From DASUBV01 sp963822485 (GTDB taxonomy: Bacteria; Actinomycetota; Actinomycetes; Streptosporangiales; Streptosporangiaceae), in NCBI GenBank assembly GCA_963822485.1, contig CAWGHW010000037.1:930001-994000 (forward strand): a stretch of DNA of 64,000 nucleotides, in the 5' to 3' direction. The notes beneath the pieces are model-generated. The model had not been told where the DNA came from, did not search any database, and was given only the letters and a program-made list of their open reading frames with translations. This document shows, one piece after another, positions 45,272 to 54,235 of the stretch. Position numbers and translations under genes: made by a program. The stretch's first letter is position 1, and each line of letters opens with the position of its first letter.

Positions 45272-45712
45272 TCAGCGGGGCGGGTCCTCCCCGACGAGGC
45301 CGTCGACGGACTCGCGAATGAGGTCGGCGTGGCCGGTGTGCCGCGCGTACTCCTCGATCAGGTCGATGAGCAGGCGCCGCAGGCTGGGCGATCCGCCGCC
45401 GTCCGGGGTCTGATAGTGGCCGAGATGGTCGAGGCCGCCGTCGGCCAGCGTCCGGGCGACAATGGCGCGGGACCGGTCCACGACGCCTGCCAGAGGGCCA
45501 GGACGGCGGCGGGGTCGTCCTGCGCGCCGGTCCGCCACTCCCAGCCGGGGTCGGCCTCCCAGTCCACGGCGTCCCGGGGCGGGCCAGGCTCCTGGCCGGG
45601 CAGCTTGATGGCGAAGTGGCTGTCCTCGACCAGGGCCACGTGCTTGAGCAGCCCGCCCAGGGTCATGGACGAGACACCGACGGTCGCCTTCATCCCGGCC
45701 TGATCAACCCCG
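45272..45712 (-). pseudogene. DUF664/DinB-like protein, 5' truncated and frameshifted
   Basis: DUF664 stretches: VDQAGMKATVGVSSMTLGGLLKHVALVED, WEADPGWEWRTGAQDDPAAVLALW, then, in a shifted frame after about 45500, VDRSRAIVARTLADGGLDHLGHY and SLRRLLIDLIEEYARHTGHADLIRE. The first 25-30 residues of the fold, with the first metal-binding His region, are missing: in the coding frame a stop lies just upstream, at the end of the SGNH gene. These are mycothiol- or metal-dependent transferase-like proteins. Confidence 0.75.
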
Positions 45713-45724
45713 CCGCACTACCGG

Positions 45725-46606
45725 CTAGTGCACGAGGCAGGCTGACGCGGAGGTGGTCCGCTTGCCGATCATGTAGGCGGGCAGCGGGAGCGGCGGCGGC
45801 GGGGGCGGCTGACCGGCCGGGAACGCCTTGGCCAGCGCGTTGGCGATCATCCGCGACCGCGCGGCGTAGCCAGGCGGGGTGTAGTGGATGCCGTCGTTGA
45901 TGAACCACTTCCGCTTGGCCACGGCGGCCCAGTCGTAGACCTTCATGTTGGGGTAGCTCAGGCAGGCGTGCAGCAGCGCGCGGTCCCAGTCGCGCATCCG
46001 GCTCTCGGCGTAGGGGCCGGAGTGCAGCAGCGACACGACGTTCACCCACATCACCGGCTGCGGGCTGAGCAGCGACATCACGCTGGTGATCCGGGTGGCC
46101 AGGCCGACCTCGGAGCCGACGGCCACGTTGGCGGTGTCGTTGGTGCCCAGGGCGATGACCCAGCAGCCGCGGAAGCCGCGCCGGAGCACGTTCTGGGCCA
46201 CCGTGTAGCCGTTGGGGATGCCGTGCCAGGTCTCGACGAGGGAGCGGGCCCCGGACACCTCGGGCACGAAGTGGGTGACGCCGACCCGGCGGTACTGCGC
46301 GGCGATGCGCAGCTTGGCGTCGGGCTGGAAGGCGGGCAGCACCAGGCCGTCGGAGGTGGAGTCGCCGATGTGCACGACCGAGTGACACGAGGTCCGCGGC
46401 GGGGCGTCGGCCGGCGGGCTGGCCGACGCGCCGTCGCCGCCCGCGGCCTCGCGCGCAGTGGCACTGCTGGTCGGGGCCATGCTGGTGCTGACCGAGCGGG
46501 CGGGCCGGGTGGCCTGGCCGGAGCTGGTGGTTGCGCATCCGGCCACGGTCAGCACGAGACCGGCCAGCGCCGCCGCGCCAATTCCGGTGGTTGTCTGTCG
46601 CCGCAC
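45725..46606 (-). CDS. secreted SGNH/GDSL-type hydrolase (lipoprotein)
   Basis: 293 residues from the GTG at 46606; a longer frame to 46669 adds an unlikely leader before the signal. Signal ends LVLTVAGCATTSS (lipobox). After a Ser/Thr/Ala-rich linker the SGNH blocks appear: VHIGDSTSDGL (block I, Ser nucleophile), VIALGTNDTAN (block III) and INDGIHYTPPGY (block V, Asp and His). A Pro-rich C-terminus follows. Such domains de-acetylate or acyl-transfer cell-wall polymers outside the cell. Confidence 0.88.
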   Translation of the reverse strand: MRRQTTTGIGAAALAGLVLTVAGCATTSSGQATRPARSVSTSMAPTSSATAREAAGGDGASASPPADAPPRTSCHSVVHIGDSTSDGLVLPAFQPDAKLRIAAQYRRVGVTHFVPEVSGARSLVETWHGIPNGYTVAQNVLRRGFRGCWVIALGTNDTANVAVGSEVGLATRITSVMSLLSPQPVMWVNVVSLLHSGPYAESRMRDWDRALLHACLSYPNMKVYDWAAVAKRKWFINDGIHYTPPGYAARSRMIANALAKAFPAGQPPPPPPLPLPAYMIGKRTTSASACLVH

Positions 46607-46696
46607 CAGGACAGCGTAATGGCGCGGGAACGCACAGTAGGCGAAGACACTCGACCGGGCGGCCGCCAATTCAGGTAATGGCCAGCCACTATTCGG

Positions 46697-47305
46697 CTAA
46701 GCCAGCCCGCGCCGGGCCAGCCAGGCCGCGAACTGGCCGGGCGTGCGCACGCCGTCCTCGAGCACGGCGGTGTAGATGTCCAGGCCGCCGATCCGGTCCG
46801 GGTAGCCGGGCTGCCGGTGCCAGACGTCCTTGATGCGCAGCACGGCGCGGCGCTGCTCGGCGGTGATGCGGCGGCGGAGCTGCTCGTGCCACCGGGTGAC
46901 GTTGAGGTGCGGGTCGTGCAGCCACAGGGTCAGGTCGACCCGCCACCGGCGGCCAGCCCGGTCCACCGTCACGGGCACGTGGAAGCGCTCGTCGCGGGCC
47001 TGGCCGGTCGTGCACCGGACCCCGCGCTCGTCGCGGTACTCCAGGCCGATGACGCCGGGCTGGCCGACCACCCGCTGCATGAGTTCCAGCACGTCGGCGG
47101 GCCGGAAGTCGTCGCCAACCAGCACCATCACGTCCAGCTCGGGCCAGGCCATGAGTCCGGACACGAAGCTGCCGGTGACCAGTAACGGCCCGATGTCGGC
47201 GACCAGCGCGGCCAGGTCGAGGCCGGCCAGCACCTCTCCGGCCTCGGCCTGCAGTGCCGACTGCCGGGCCGCCAGCTCCTCGTCGGACGCGGCATCTACG
47301 GACAT
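46697..47305 (-). CDS. nucleotidyltransferase-fold protein
   Basis: 202 residues. The polymerase-beta-like motif is TGSFVSGLMAWPELDVMVLV at residues 43-62 (GS, then an Asp in D-V-M, with a later Asp in WRVDLTLWL). The rest is helical, ending in a GLDIYTAVLEDGVRT tail. The substrate is unknown. It follows the MFS gene on the same strand but with a 95-base gap. Confidence 0.82.
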   Translation of the reverse strand: MSVDAASDEELAARQSALQAEAGEVLAGLDLAALVADIGPLLVTGSFVSGLMAWPELDVMVLVGDDFRPADVLELMQRVVGQPGVIGLEYRDERGVRCTTGQARDERFHVPVTVDRAGRRWRVDLTLWLHDPHLNVTRWHEQLRRRITAEQRRAVLRIKDVWHRQPGYPDRIGGLDIYTAVLEDGVRTPGQFAAWLARRGLA

Positions 47306-47399
47306 GGTCCCCCCCAGACCGTTGATAGCACTCCTGCCGCCCTGGTGGAAGCCCGGATACGCAGTGCCCGGTCCGTGATGCCGCGGCGGCGGGGCCCGG

Positions 47400-48905
47400 T
47401 CAGCCGGCTACGTCGACCGGAACCTCCAGCTCGGACGCCGGGATCCGGGCCGAGACGGCCGGTGTCTCGGCCGGGACCGTGCGCCGGGCGGCCGCCCGGC
47501 TGGGCAGCAGCAGCGTCACGCCCGCCGCCAGCGCGACCAGGATGGCGTCCACCACCATGGCCACCTCCATGCCGGACACGAACGTGCCGCGGGACGGGGC
47601 CGCGCCCAGCGCGCTGTAGAAGATGGCGCCGACGACGGCGATGCCGCTGGCCACGCCGAACTGCTGGGTGGTGGTGAGGATCCCGGCGGCCGCGCCGGCC
47701 TGCTCGGGCTTGACGTGCGTGAGCACGGTGCCGATCAGCAGCGGCATCGAGATGCCCTGGCCGAGCCCGATCAGCGCCGTGGCGGGCGCGATGTCCCAGC
47801 CGGTCAGCCCGGCGCCGAAGTGCACGCCGGTGATGGCCAGCCCGATGGTGCCGACCGCGGTGAGGCTGGCGCCGATCGTGATGGCCCGCGACCCCAGCCG
47901 GGCCCCGAACCGCGGGCTGAGGATCGACATGACCGTGAAGGTGGTGGCCAGGGGCAGCGCCTCGATGCCCGCTTGCAGCGGCTGCTGGCCGAGGCCGGCC
48001 TGGAGCAGCAGCGTGAGCACGAACATGAAGCTCCCGAAGAAGAACACCAGGCCGAAGTTCACCGCCAGGCCGGCCGAGAACGCCCGGTCGCGGAACAGCG
48101 GCAGGTCGAGCAGGGGCTGGCCGCCCCGGCGGTTCAGCCGCCGCTCCCAGGCCAGGGTCAGGCCAAGCGCCGGCAGGGCCGCGGCCAGCGAGATCCAGGT
48201 CCAGGGCGGCCAGCCCTCATCCCGGCCCAGGGTCAGCGGCACCAGGGCCAGCGCGATGCTGGCCGACACGCCCACCGCGCCCAGCGGGTCCAGGCGGGGC
48301 CGGCGCTGCGACTTCGCGTGCGGCACCACCACGGCCGCGGCGATCAGGGCCAGCACGCCGACCGGCACGTTGACCAGGAAGATGGCCCGCCAGCCCAGGC
48401 CGGCGATGTTGGCCTGGATCAGCCCGCCGCCGAGGATCTGGCCGGACACGAAGCCGATGCCCATGGTCACGCCGAACCAGGCCAGCGCGCGGCTGCGCTC
48501 GCGGGCCGGGAACGCCGCGGTGATCAGGGCCAGCACCTGCGGGACCATGATGGCTCCGGTCAGGCCCTGGACCAGCCGCGCGGCGACCAGTTCGCCGGAG
48601 GTCTGGGCCAGCCCGCACAGCAGCGACGCGGCGGCGAAGCTGAGCACGCCGGTCATGAACAGCCGCCGGTAGCCGAACAAGTCGCCGAGACGGCCCCCGG
48701 TCACCATGCCGCTGGCGTACATGAAGGCATAGCCGCCGACGATCAGCTGCAGCGCGGCGTCGCTGACGTGCAGGTCACGCTGGAGCGAGGGGGCGGCCAC
48801 GTTGACGGCCCAGATGTCGAAGCCAGCCATGAACATCGCCATCAGCACGACCGGCAGCATCAGCCAGCGGCGCGGGTACGCCTCGGTGGACTGGGCGTTG
48901 GCCAC
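47400..48905 (-). CDS. DHA2-family (EmrB/QacA-type) drug exporter
   Basis: 501 residues from the GTG at 48905, with GGAGA upstream. Fourteen helices are expected and visible. DHA2 features are FDIWAVNVAAPSLQRDL in helix 1, GGRLGDLFGYRRLFM (MFS loop), VQGLTGAIMVPQVLALI and FLVNVPVG. It is a proton-driven multidrug exporter. Transcribed away from an ArsR gene over an array of TCGAACA sites. Confidence 0.94.
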   Translation of the reverse strand: MANAQSTEAYPRRWLMLPVVLMAMFMAGFDIWAVNVAAPSLQRDLHVSDAALQLIVGGYAFMYASGMVTGGRLGDLFGYRRLFMTGVLSFAAASLLCGLAQTSGELVAARLVQGLTGAIMVPQVLALITAAFPARERSRALAWFGVTMGIGFVSGQILGGGLIQANIAGLGWRAIFLVNVPVGVLALIAAAVVVPHAKSQRRPRLDPLGAVGVSASIALALVPLTLGRDEGWPPWTWISLAAALPALGLTLAWERRLNRRGGQPLLDLPLFRDRAFSAGLAVNFGLVFFFGSFMFVLTLLLQAGLGQQPLQAGIEALPLATTFTVMSILSPRFGARLGSRAITIGASLTAVGTIGLAITGVHFGAGLTGWDIAPATALIGLGQGISMPLLIGTVLTHVKPEQAGAAAGILTTTQQFGVASGIAVVGAIFYSALGAAPSRGTFVSGMEVAMVVDAILVALAAGVTLLLPSRAAARRTVPAETPAVSARIPASELEVPVDVAG

Positions 48906-48920
48906 GAATATACTCTCCGT

Positions 48921-48976
48921 TGTTCGAGGGTGATCGAAGTTCGATGACGATCGAACAGTACAGCAACCATCGAACA
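48921..48976. promoter_or_regulatory. array of ArsR operators
   Basis: TGTTCGA at 48921-48927, the palindrome ATCGAA-G-TTCGAT at 48933-48945, and ATCGAACA at 48950-48957 and 48969-48976. All are versions of one half-site in alternating orientation, between the DHA2 exporter and the ArsR gene. They cover the space where both promoters must lie. Confidence 0.65.
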
Positions 48977-48993
48977 ACTCGCAACTCTGGGCT

Positions 48994-49338
48994 ATGCTCG
49001 GCAGCGTGATGGACGATGTGGTCGAGCCCGCGGCGCAGGACTTTCAGCTGCCCCGCATACTGGCCGCCCTGGCCGACCCGCACCGGCTGGCCACCGTGCG
49101 ATTCGTGGCCCAGCACGGCGAGTCCTGGTGCGGGCAGGTCATGGAGGAGGCCGGGCTGGCGATGAGCAAGTCGACCTTCTCGCATCACCTGCGGATCCTG
49201 CGCGAGGCGGGGGTGCTGACCAAGCGGATCCAGGGCGCCCGCGGCTACACCCAGGTGCGCAAGGCCGACCTGGACCGCCGCTTCCCCGGCCTGATCGACT
49301 CCATCGTCACCGCCGACGCCGAGCCCGCCGCCCGCTAA
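48994..49338 (+). CDS. ArsR-family transcriptional regulator
   Basis: 114 residues (ATG at 48994; the ATG at 49009 would give 109). wHTH: PRILAALADPHRLATVRFV, MSKSTFSHHLRILREAGVLTKRIQGARGY. No Cys metal motif except one in SWCGQVMEE, so it is probably not a metal sensor. Divergent from the DHA2 exporter, with the operator array between them, implying repression lifted by a drug-like ligand. Confidence 0.92.
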   Translation: MLGSVMDDVVEPAAQDFQLPRILAALADPHRLATVRFVAQHGESWCGQVMEEAGLAMSKSTFSHHLRILREAGVLTKRIQGARGYTQVRKADLDRRFPGLIDSIVTADAEPAAR

Positions 49339-49406
49339 CGGTCGTCGCGCGGCCAGCCGATATTGGCAGGCGCTCCGCTGGGCGGTGGCGCGGGCGACCG
49401 CCCTTG

Positions 49407-50174
49407 TTAGTGCTCCAGGAATTCCCGGACCAGGGCGCTGAACTCGTCGGCCTTTTCCCAGAACAGCATGTGGCCGGCGTCGACCAGGGCCAGGCGGGCG
49501 CCGGGGATGGCCTCGGCCAGCGGCCGGGCCATCTCGGGGCGGGTCAGGATGTCGTGCTGGCCGGCGACGACCAGCGCCGGGGCCTTGATGTCCTTGAGCC
49601 GGGGGCGGGCGTCGTGGCCGCGGCAGGCCCGGGCGGCGGCGGCGAAGCCGGGCATGTTGCTCAGCGGCGGGATCTCCACGCCCTCGGCGTCCAGGAACTG
49701 GGCGCTGAGCGAGAACAGGATGGCCGACTCGGCCAGCCGGGCGGCGTCGCCGGCGTCGGCCAGCGCGGTCCAGTGGTCGAACAGCAGGCCGGTGAAGTTG
49801 TCGGTGGCGGCCCAGGTGTTGCTGAGCACCACGGCGCTGACGTCGGCGGGGTGGGCGGCGGCGAGCTCCTGGCTGATGGCTCCGCCCATGGAGGAGCCGA
49901 TGGCGGTCACCGGCCCGGTGTCCAGCTCGGCCAGCAGCAGGTGCACGTCCTGCGCCATCTCCGCGATGGTGTACGGGCCGGGCGGGGTGCTGCTCAGCCC
50001 GCAGCCCCGGTTGTCGAAGACGATGCAGGTGTACTCGGTGGTGAAGCGCGGGATCTGGGTGGCCCAGGAGGAGTGATCGTCGCCGAGACCGGCCACCCAC
50101 AGCAGCGGCGGGCCGCTGCCGGTTACCGAGACGAACATGCTGAGCTCGCCGTCCCTGATGGTCACCTCGGTCAC
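49407..50174 (-). CDS. alpha/beta hydrolase
   Basis: 255 residues. The oxyanion region is LWVAGLGDDHSSWATQIP. The nucleophile elbow is IGSSMGGAISQE near residue 92, the acid GQHDILTRPEM and the catalytic His in DAGHMLFWE near residue 240. The fold is complete and of normal length. No neighbour shows its substrate. Confidence 0.93.
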   Translation of the reverse strand: MTEVTIRDGELSMFVSVTGSGPPLLWVAGLGDDHSSWATQIPRFTTEYTCIVFDNRGCGLSSTPPGPYTIAEMAQDVHLLLAELDTGPVTAIGSSMGGAISQELAAAHPADVSAVVLSNTWAATDNFTGLLFDHWTALADAGDAARLAESAILFSLSAQFLDAEGVEIPPLSNMPGFAAAARACRGHDARPRLKDIKAPALVVAGQHDILTRPEMARPLAEAIPGARLALVDAGHMLFWEKADEFSALVREFLEH

Positions 50175-50259
50175 GGTTCACCTCCGGCTCGGCTACCAGA
50201 TGATCAACAGTAACCGCCCGCGCGGCCGCCGGACGCGTGCGGCCGGGATGATGGGCGCC

Positions 50260-50805
50260 ATGGAGCAGATCAGCACCCGCGCCGTCTACGCCAACAGCTG
50301 GCTGTCGGTCCGCGAGGACCAGGTCAGGTTCCCTGACGGCACGCCGGGCATCTTCGGGGTCATCGACAAGCGTGACTTCGCGCTGGTCATCCCGTGCGCG
50401 CCGGGCGGGTTCTGGATGGTCGAGCAGTTTCGCTACCCGATCGGGCGCCGGGCGCTGGAGTTCCCGCAGGGCTCGTGGCCGGCTGGCCGGAGCGGCAGCC
50501 AGGACGACCTGGCCCGCACCGAGCTGCGCGAGGAGACCGGGCTGTCGGCGGGCCGGCTGACCTGGCTGGGCCACCTGCTGACGGCGCCGGGCTTCTGCAG
50601 CCAGGAGTTCGACGTCTACCTGGCCGAGGAGCTGACGCCGGGGCCGACGGACCGGGAGGCCACCGAGCAGGACATGACCCACCGCCTGGTCGGCTTCGCC
50701 GAGTTCCGGGCCGGGGTGGCCAGCGGCGCTATCGCCGACTCGGCCACGCTGGCCGCCTACAGCCTGCTCACGCTGGCGCGGGACGACGCCGGAACAGGAC
50801 GCTGA
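50260..50805 (+). CDS. NUDIX hydrolase (ADP-ribose pyrophosphatase-like)
   Basis: 181 residues from the ATG at 50260; in-frame ATGs 9 and 12 bases earlier are possible. Features: VRFPDGTPGIFGVI, QFRYPIGRRALEFPQGS and the NUDIX box around DDLARTELREETGLSAG (REEXGL present; the leading G falls in QGSWPAGRSG). It overlaps the end of the glycosyltransferase gene by 38 bases, tail to tail. Likely cleaves ADP-ribose or related nucleoside diphosphates. Confidence 0.88.
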   Translation: MEQISTRAVYANSWLSVREDQVRFPDGTPGIFGVIDKRDFALVIPCAPGGFWMVEQFRYPIGRRALEFPQGSWPAGRSGSQDDLARTELREETGLSAGRLTWLGHLLTAPGFCSQEFDVYLAEELTPGPTDREATEQDMTHRLVGFAEFRAGVASGAIADSATLAAYSLLTLARDDAGTGR

Positions 50806-52255
50806 GCCCGAGCACCCCGGCGGGCACCAGGGTGACCAGCACGGGCAGCTGGTAGCGCCAGGAGAACTCGAACAGGTCCGACACCAGCAGCAGCGCCGCG
50901 GCGGAGGCGAAGAACAGCAGGCAGGCCAGCGCGGTCTGGCGGGACTCCGGCCGGCCGGCCCACCTGGCCCGGCGGCGCAGCAGGGCCAGCGAGCCGGCCA
51001 GGCCGGTCACGGTGAACAGGGCCAGCAGCGGGCCGGGCGTGTAGCCGCCGTCGAGCTGGTAGGCGCGCAGGAAGGAGGCCACGGGGGCCCAGACGGCGGG
51101 CGCGCCGCCGCCCCACCGGTCGATCCAGGCGCGGACCTGGGCCGGCCCGGCGTGCGGCGGGTAGTACGGGTAGTAGGTCTTGAACTGCCAGCGCCAGATG
51201 GGCGTGTCGCCGGGGCTGGTGGTGCGGGTGACGGCGTACAGCTTGAGCACGTCGCGGCCGTAGGCGCGCAGCACGCGCTGCGGCTGCTGGGCCAGCACCT
51301 GGTGGTTGAAGTTCGACAGCTCGGCGTCGGTGGCGGCCCGGTCGGGGTTGCTGTAGTACGCCCGGACCGGGGAGCCCTGGTTGTACTCCAGCCAGTCGGG
51401 CCCCTCGGCCTGCTGGGCCGGGGACGGGCACAGGCCGCGCTCGGCCGCGGGCAGCTTCAGCGTCCGGCAGTCGGCGGCGGCGGCCGTGCGGCCGTAGAGC
51501 GAGGTGACGCCGGCGTGCGACAGGGCGAAGGCGCCGCTGAGCGCGGAGGAGACGGCCATGTAGGCCACGATCGGCAGCGCGAAGGCCGCGCACATGGCGG
51601 CGGCCTTGGCGATGCGCTGCCGCCAGCCGTCGGCAGCCACCAGCACGAAGAGCAAGGCGGGCAGCAGCAGGGCCTCGCCGACCTGGGCCACGGTGGCGCA
51701 GGCGCCGAGCAGCACGCCGGCCGCCAGCAGCCGCCGCCAGCCGATGCCCGGCCGCCAGAGCAGGATGGCCAGGCCGGCCACGATCAGGGCCTCGAACCAG
51801 GTGCCGGGCATGATCGACTGCTCGGACTGGAGCTGGTAGCCGTCCAGCAGGACGGGCGCCATGGCCAGCGCGGCCAGCCAGCGGTTCACCCCGCGGCGGC
51901 GCAGCAGCACGTAGATGACCACGGCCATGGCCAGGCCGAGCACGTGCTGGACCGCGGTCACGGTGTCGAAGTTGGCCACGGCCAGGATGGCCCGCAGCGG
52001 GCCCTTGTAGCCGACCGGGTCCATGCCGTCGGCGTTGAACAGGTAGCGCGGCGAGTCGATGTAGAACAGCGCCGGGCGGTAGGCCAGCTCGGCCAGCACG
52101 CGGAGCACCAGCCCGGCCGCGAGCAGCGCGGCGGCCAGCCAGTGAGACCGGAGGGCCGCGCGCAGGGCCGGCTGACCGACGGACTGCTGGGCGGACTGCT
52201 GGGCGGACTGGTCCGCGGACTGGTCGGCGGCCGTCGCCTGGCTGTGGTCGAGCAC
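50768..52255 (-). CDS. multi-spanning membrane glycosyltransferase (GT-C type)
   Basis: 495 residues from the GTG at 52255, which overlaps the TAG of the upstream gene (TAGTG). A Gln/Ser-rich N-terminus with a (QSAD/Q)-type repeat leads to about eleven helices: LAAALLAAGLVLRVLAEL, FYIDSPRYLFNADG with the acidic residue typical of GT-C loop 1, and WRYQLPVLVTLVPAGVLGLS at the end. The large loop between helices is rich in Tyr, Trp and Pro. It probably uses a polyprenyl-phosphate sugar; the acceptor is unknown. Confidence 0.82.
   Translation of the reverse strand: MLDHSQATAADQSADQSAQQSAQQSVGQPALRAALRSHWLAAALLAAGLVLRVLAELAYRPALFYIDSPRYLFNADGMDPVGYKGPLRAILAVANFDTVTAVQHVLGLAMAVVIYVLLRRRGVNRWLAALAMAPVLLDGYQLQSEQSIMPGTWFEALIVAGLAILLWRPGIGWRRLLAAGVLLGACATVAQVGEALLLPALLFVLVAADGWRQRIAKAAAMCAAFALPIVAYMAVSSALSGAFALSHAGVTSLYGRTAAAADCRTLKLPAAERGLCPSPAQQAEGPDWLEYNQGSPVRAYYSNPDRAATDAELSNFNHQVLAQQPQRVLRAYGRDVLKLYAVTRTTSPGDTPIWRWQFKTYYPYYPPHAGPAQVRAWIDRWGGGAPAVWAPVASFLRAYQLDGGYTPGPLLALFTVTGLAGSLALLRRRARWAGRPESRQTALACLLFFASAAALLLVSDLFEFSWRYQLPVLVTLVPAGVLGLSVLFRRRPAPA
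52178..52225 (-). repeat. 12-bp tandem repeat, four units, in frame
   Basis: Units starting at 52178, 52190, 52202 and 52214 (core gcggactg) encode the QSAD/QSAQ repeat near the N-terminus of the glycosyltransferase. The period preserves the frame. Confidence 0.7.
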
Positions 52256-53850
52256 TACTGGCCGGGCCCCACTCTCGGCAGCGGGTGCCCCACGTGCGCG
52301 GCCATCACGTGGCTGGGCGCCTGGCCGCCGCTGGAATGCCACAGCGCGAGCACGACGGTCACGATGGTGAGCCACCGGGTCATCCGGTTGCGCGGCACCT
52401 GGGTCAGCGCCACCCAGGCCAGCGCGGCGTACCAGGCGAACACCCAGGGCGCGACGAGGATCCACGCGAACGTCAGCGCGAACGGCGCCACGACCTCACG
52501 GGGCTGGTCGGAGGAGATCCGCTTGTAGATGAGCTGGGCGACGATGATCAGTGCGATCGGCCACAGGCAGCTGATGACCGTCTCGATGGTGGACTTGCTG
52601 ACGCCGAGCAGGGTCGCGCTCTCCTGAAGCAGCCACCACGGGGACGGCAGGATGACCAGCTTGAGCCCGCCGAACAGCGGTTTCAGCCCGCTCAGGCCGT
52701 AGGGGATGTACTCCAGGCCCACCGTGACCAGCGCCACCGCGGCGATCCGGGCGGTACGCGCCCACTCGTGCCGCTGCAGCAGCGGCCAGGCCAGGCCCAG
52801 CGCGACCAGCACCGCGTTGGCCTTGACCCCGCAGGCCAGGCCGATCATCACGCCGACCAGGGCGTCGCCCCACAGGCCCGAGGCGCGGCGGGCCACCTGG
52901 ATGGCGCAGATCGCCGCCGCGGCCACCAGGGTGTCCAGATGGCCGCCGCTGACCAGCTGCATGATGAGCACCGGGTTGGCGACCCAGAACAGCGTGGCCC
53001 GCACCGGGTCGTCGGAGGTCTTGAGCAGCAGCACTCCGACACCGATGAACACGATCCCGTTCAGGATCATCAGGACCCAGATGGTGGTGGCGACGCTCGC
53101 GCCGCCGATCCAGGCCGCGAACGACTGGACCACGGTGGCGATCGGGCCGTACACCGAAGGCTGTTTCGTCCAGGACCAGCCCACGACGTGGAAGTAGTGG
53201 AAATAGCCGGGGTGCGTCGCCAGCCAGGCGTGCGGGTTGGTGATGTACGGGTTGCCGCCCAGCGCGGTGATGCGGCCGTAGGCCGCGTAGCTGCCGGTGT
53301 CCGACGAGCCGACCGGGGTCAGGCAGACCATGACCGCGACGATGGCCGCGCTGGCCAGCAGCAGGTGCCGGGGGTTGGGCCGCCAGCCCTGGCTGTGCGC
53401 CCAGAGCATGCCGGCCAGGCCCAGGCAGGCCAGCACGTCCCCGGTGTAGAGCAGGGTGCCGGCCAGGAAGCCGTTGTGCTGGAGTGAGGGCAGCAGGTGC
53501 GACAGGGGCAGCCGGACCGGCAGGGTCTCGTGGTTCGGCGCCGTCGCCCCGACCACCATGCTCAGCAGCAGGCCCAGGCCGGATACCGCCATGGCCACCC
53601 GCGGCTGGGACAGCCGGCTCCAGGCCAGCTTGCGGATCACCCAGCTCATGACCCGCTCGATCGGGCCGACCGGGACCGTCAGCCCGCCGATGGTCGGCGG
53701 CGCGGCCGGAGCAGGCGCAGCGGTGGTCCGCGACGTAGCCTCCGCCGCCCCCGCCGGCTCGACCGCCTCCGCCGCCTCCGCCGGGTCGGCCGACTCCACC
53801 GAGCCCGCGGACCCGGCCGAGTTGACGGACACCTGTGTCACCTGGGCCAT
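52255..53850 (-). CDS. MptB-like polyprenol-phosphomannose mannosyltransferase (GT-C)
   Basis: 531 residues from the ATG at 53850; GGAGG lies so close to it that the GTG codons at positions 4 or 7 may be the true start. A 50-residue Ala/Glu/Pro-rich N-terminus, then twelve or so helices. The GT-C signature is LTPVGSSDTGSYAAYGRITALGGNPY. Further features are GYFHYFHVVGWSWTKQPSVYGPI and LWGDALVGVMIGLACGVKAN. MptB enzymes extend the alpha-1,6-mannan core of lipomannan from polyprenyl-phosphomannose. Forms a coupled pair with the next gene. Confidence 0.82.
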   Translation of the reverse strand: MAQVTQVSVNSAGSAGSVESADPAEAAEAVEPAGAAEATSRTTAAPAPAAPPTIGGLTVPVGPIERVMSWVIRKLAWSRLSQPRVAMAVSGLGLLLSMVVGATAPNHETLPVRLPLSHLLPSLQHNGFLAGTLLYTGDVLACLGLAGMLWAHSQGWRPNPRHLLLASAAIVAVMVCLTPVGSSDTGSYAAYGRITALGGNPYITNPHAWLATHPGYFHYFHVVGWSWTKQPSVYGPIATVVQSFAAWIGGASVATTIWVLMILNGIVFIGVGVLLLKTSDDPVRATLFWVANPVLIMQLVSGGHLDTLVAAAAICAIQVARRASGLWGDALVGVMIGLACGVKANAVLVALGLAWPLLQRHEWARTARIAAVALVTVGLEYIPYGLSGLKPLFGGLKLVILPSPWWLLQESATLLGVSKSTIETVISCLWPIALIIVAQLIYKRISSDQPREVVAPFALTFAWILVAPWVFAWYAALAWVALTQVPRNRMTRWLTIVTVVLALWHSSGGQAPSHVMAAHVGHPLPRVGPGQ

Positions 53851-54188
53851 ACCTCCATAAGCGCCGCTCGGCCGCGGCTCGTGGCGCCGCCCGGCCCCTG
53901 GGCTCTACCGGTTTGCCTTTGAGACCCTGCTGACAGGTCTTCGCCCAGCGTATGGTGGCTCCGGAGGGCCCGGCGCCACATTCGCCTGAATCGCGGGGGG
54001 CGACGCGCTAGCGCGGCACGGGCTACGGGCCCGCGCGGCAGGCGACTTCGCCCGCCTATCGGGTACTGGTTGTGTAACAGAATCTTACGGCCGTCCGCGT
54101 CCCGAGCCGGCATTGATGTCCCATAGGTCATACGGCGAACCGGACGAACAGTGACAGTCCCGGCAGCAGGCTCCCGTCGGCGCATTTG
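53851..54188. other. intergenic region between MptB-like and ROK genes
   Basis: No gene found. It contains an inverted repeat AGACC-N9-GGTCT at 53922-53940, about 80 bases upstream of the MptB-like start, and an A/T-richer stretch at 54065-54130. It should carry the promoter of the glycosyltransferase pair. Confidence 0.4.
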
Positions 54189-54220
54189 TTGACAAAATCT
54201 ATGGGTTAAATAGGCTATGG
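54189..54220 (+). promoter_or_regulatory. promoter and repeated CTATGGG of the ROK gene
   Basis: TTGACA at 54189-54194 and TAGGCT at 54211-54216 are 16 bases apart, about 20 bases before the ATG at 54236, with AAAGGAG between. CTATGGG occurs twice (54199-54205 and 54214-54220), over the spacer and the -10, as expected of an autoregulatory site. Confidence 0.6.
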
Positions 54221-54235
54221 GACAAAGGAGTCTCC

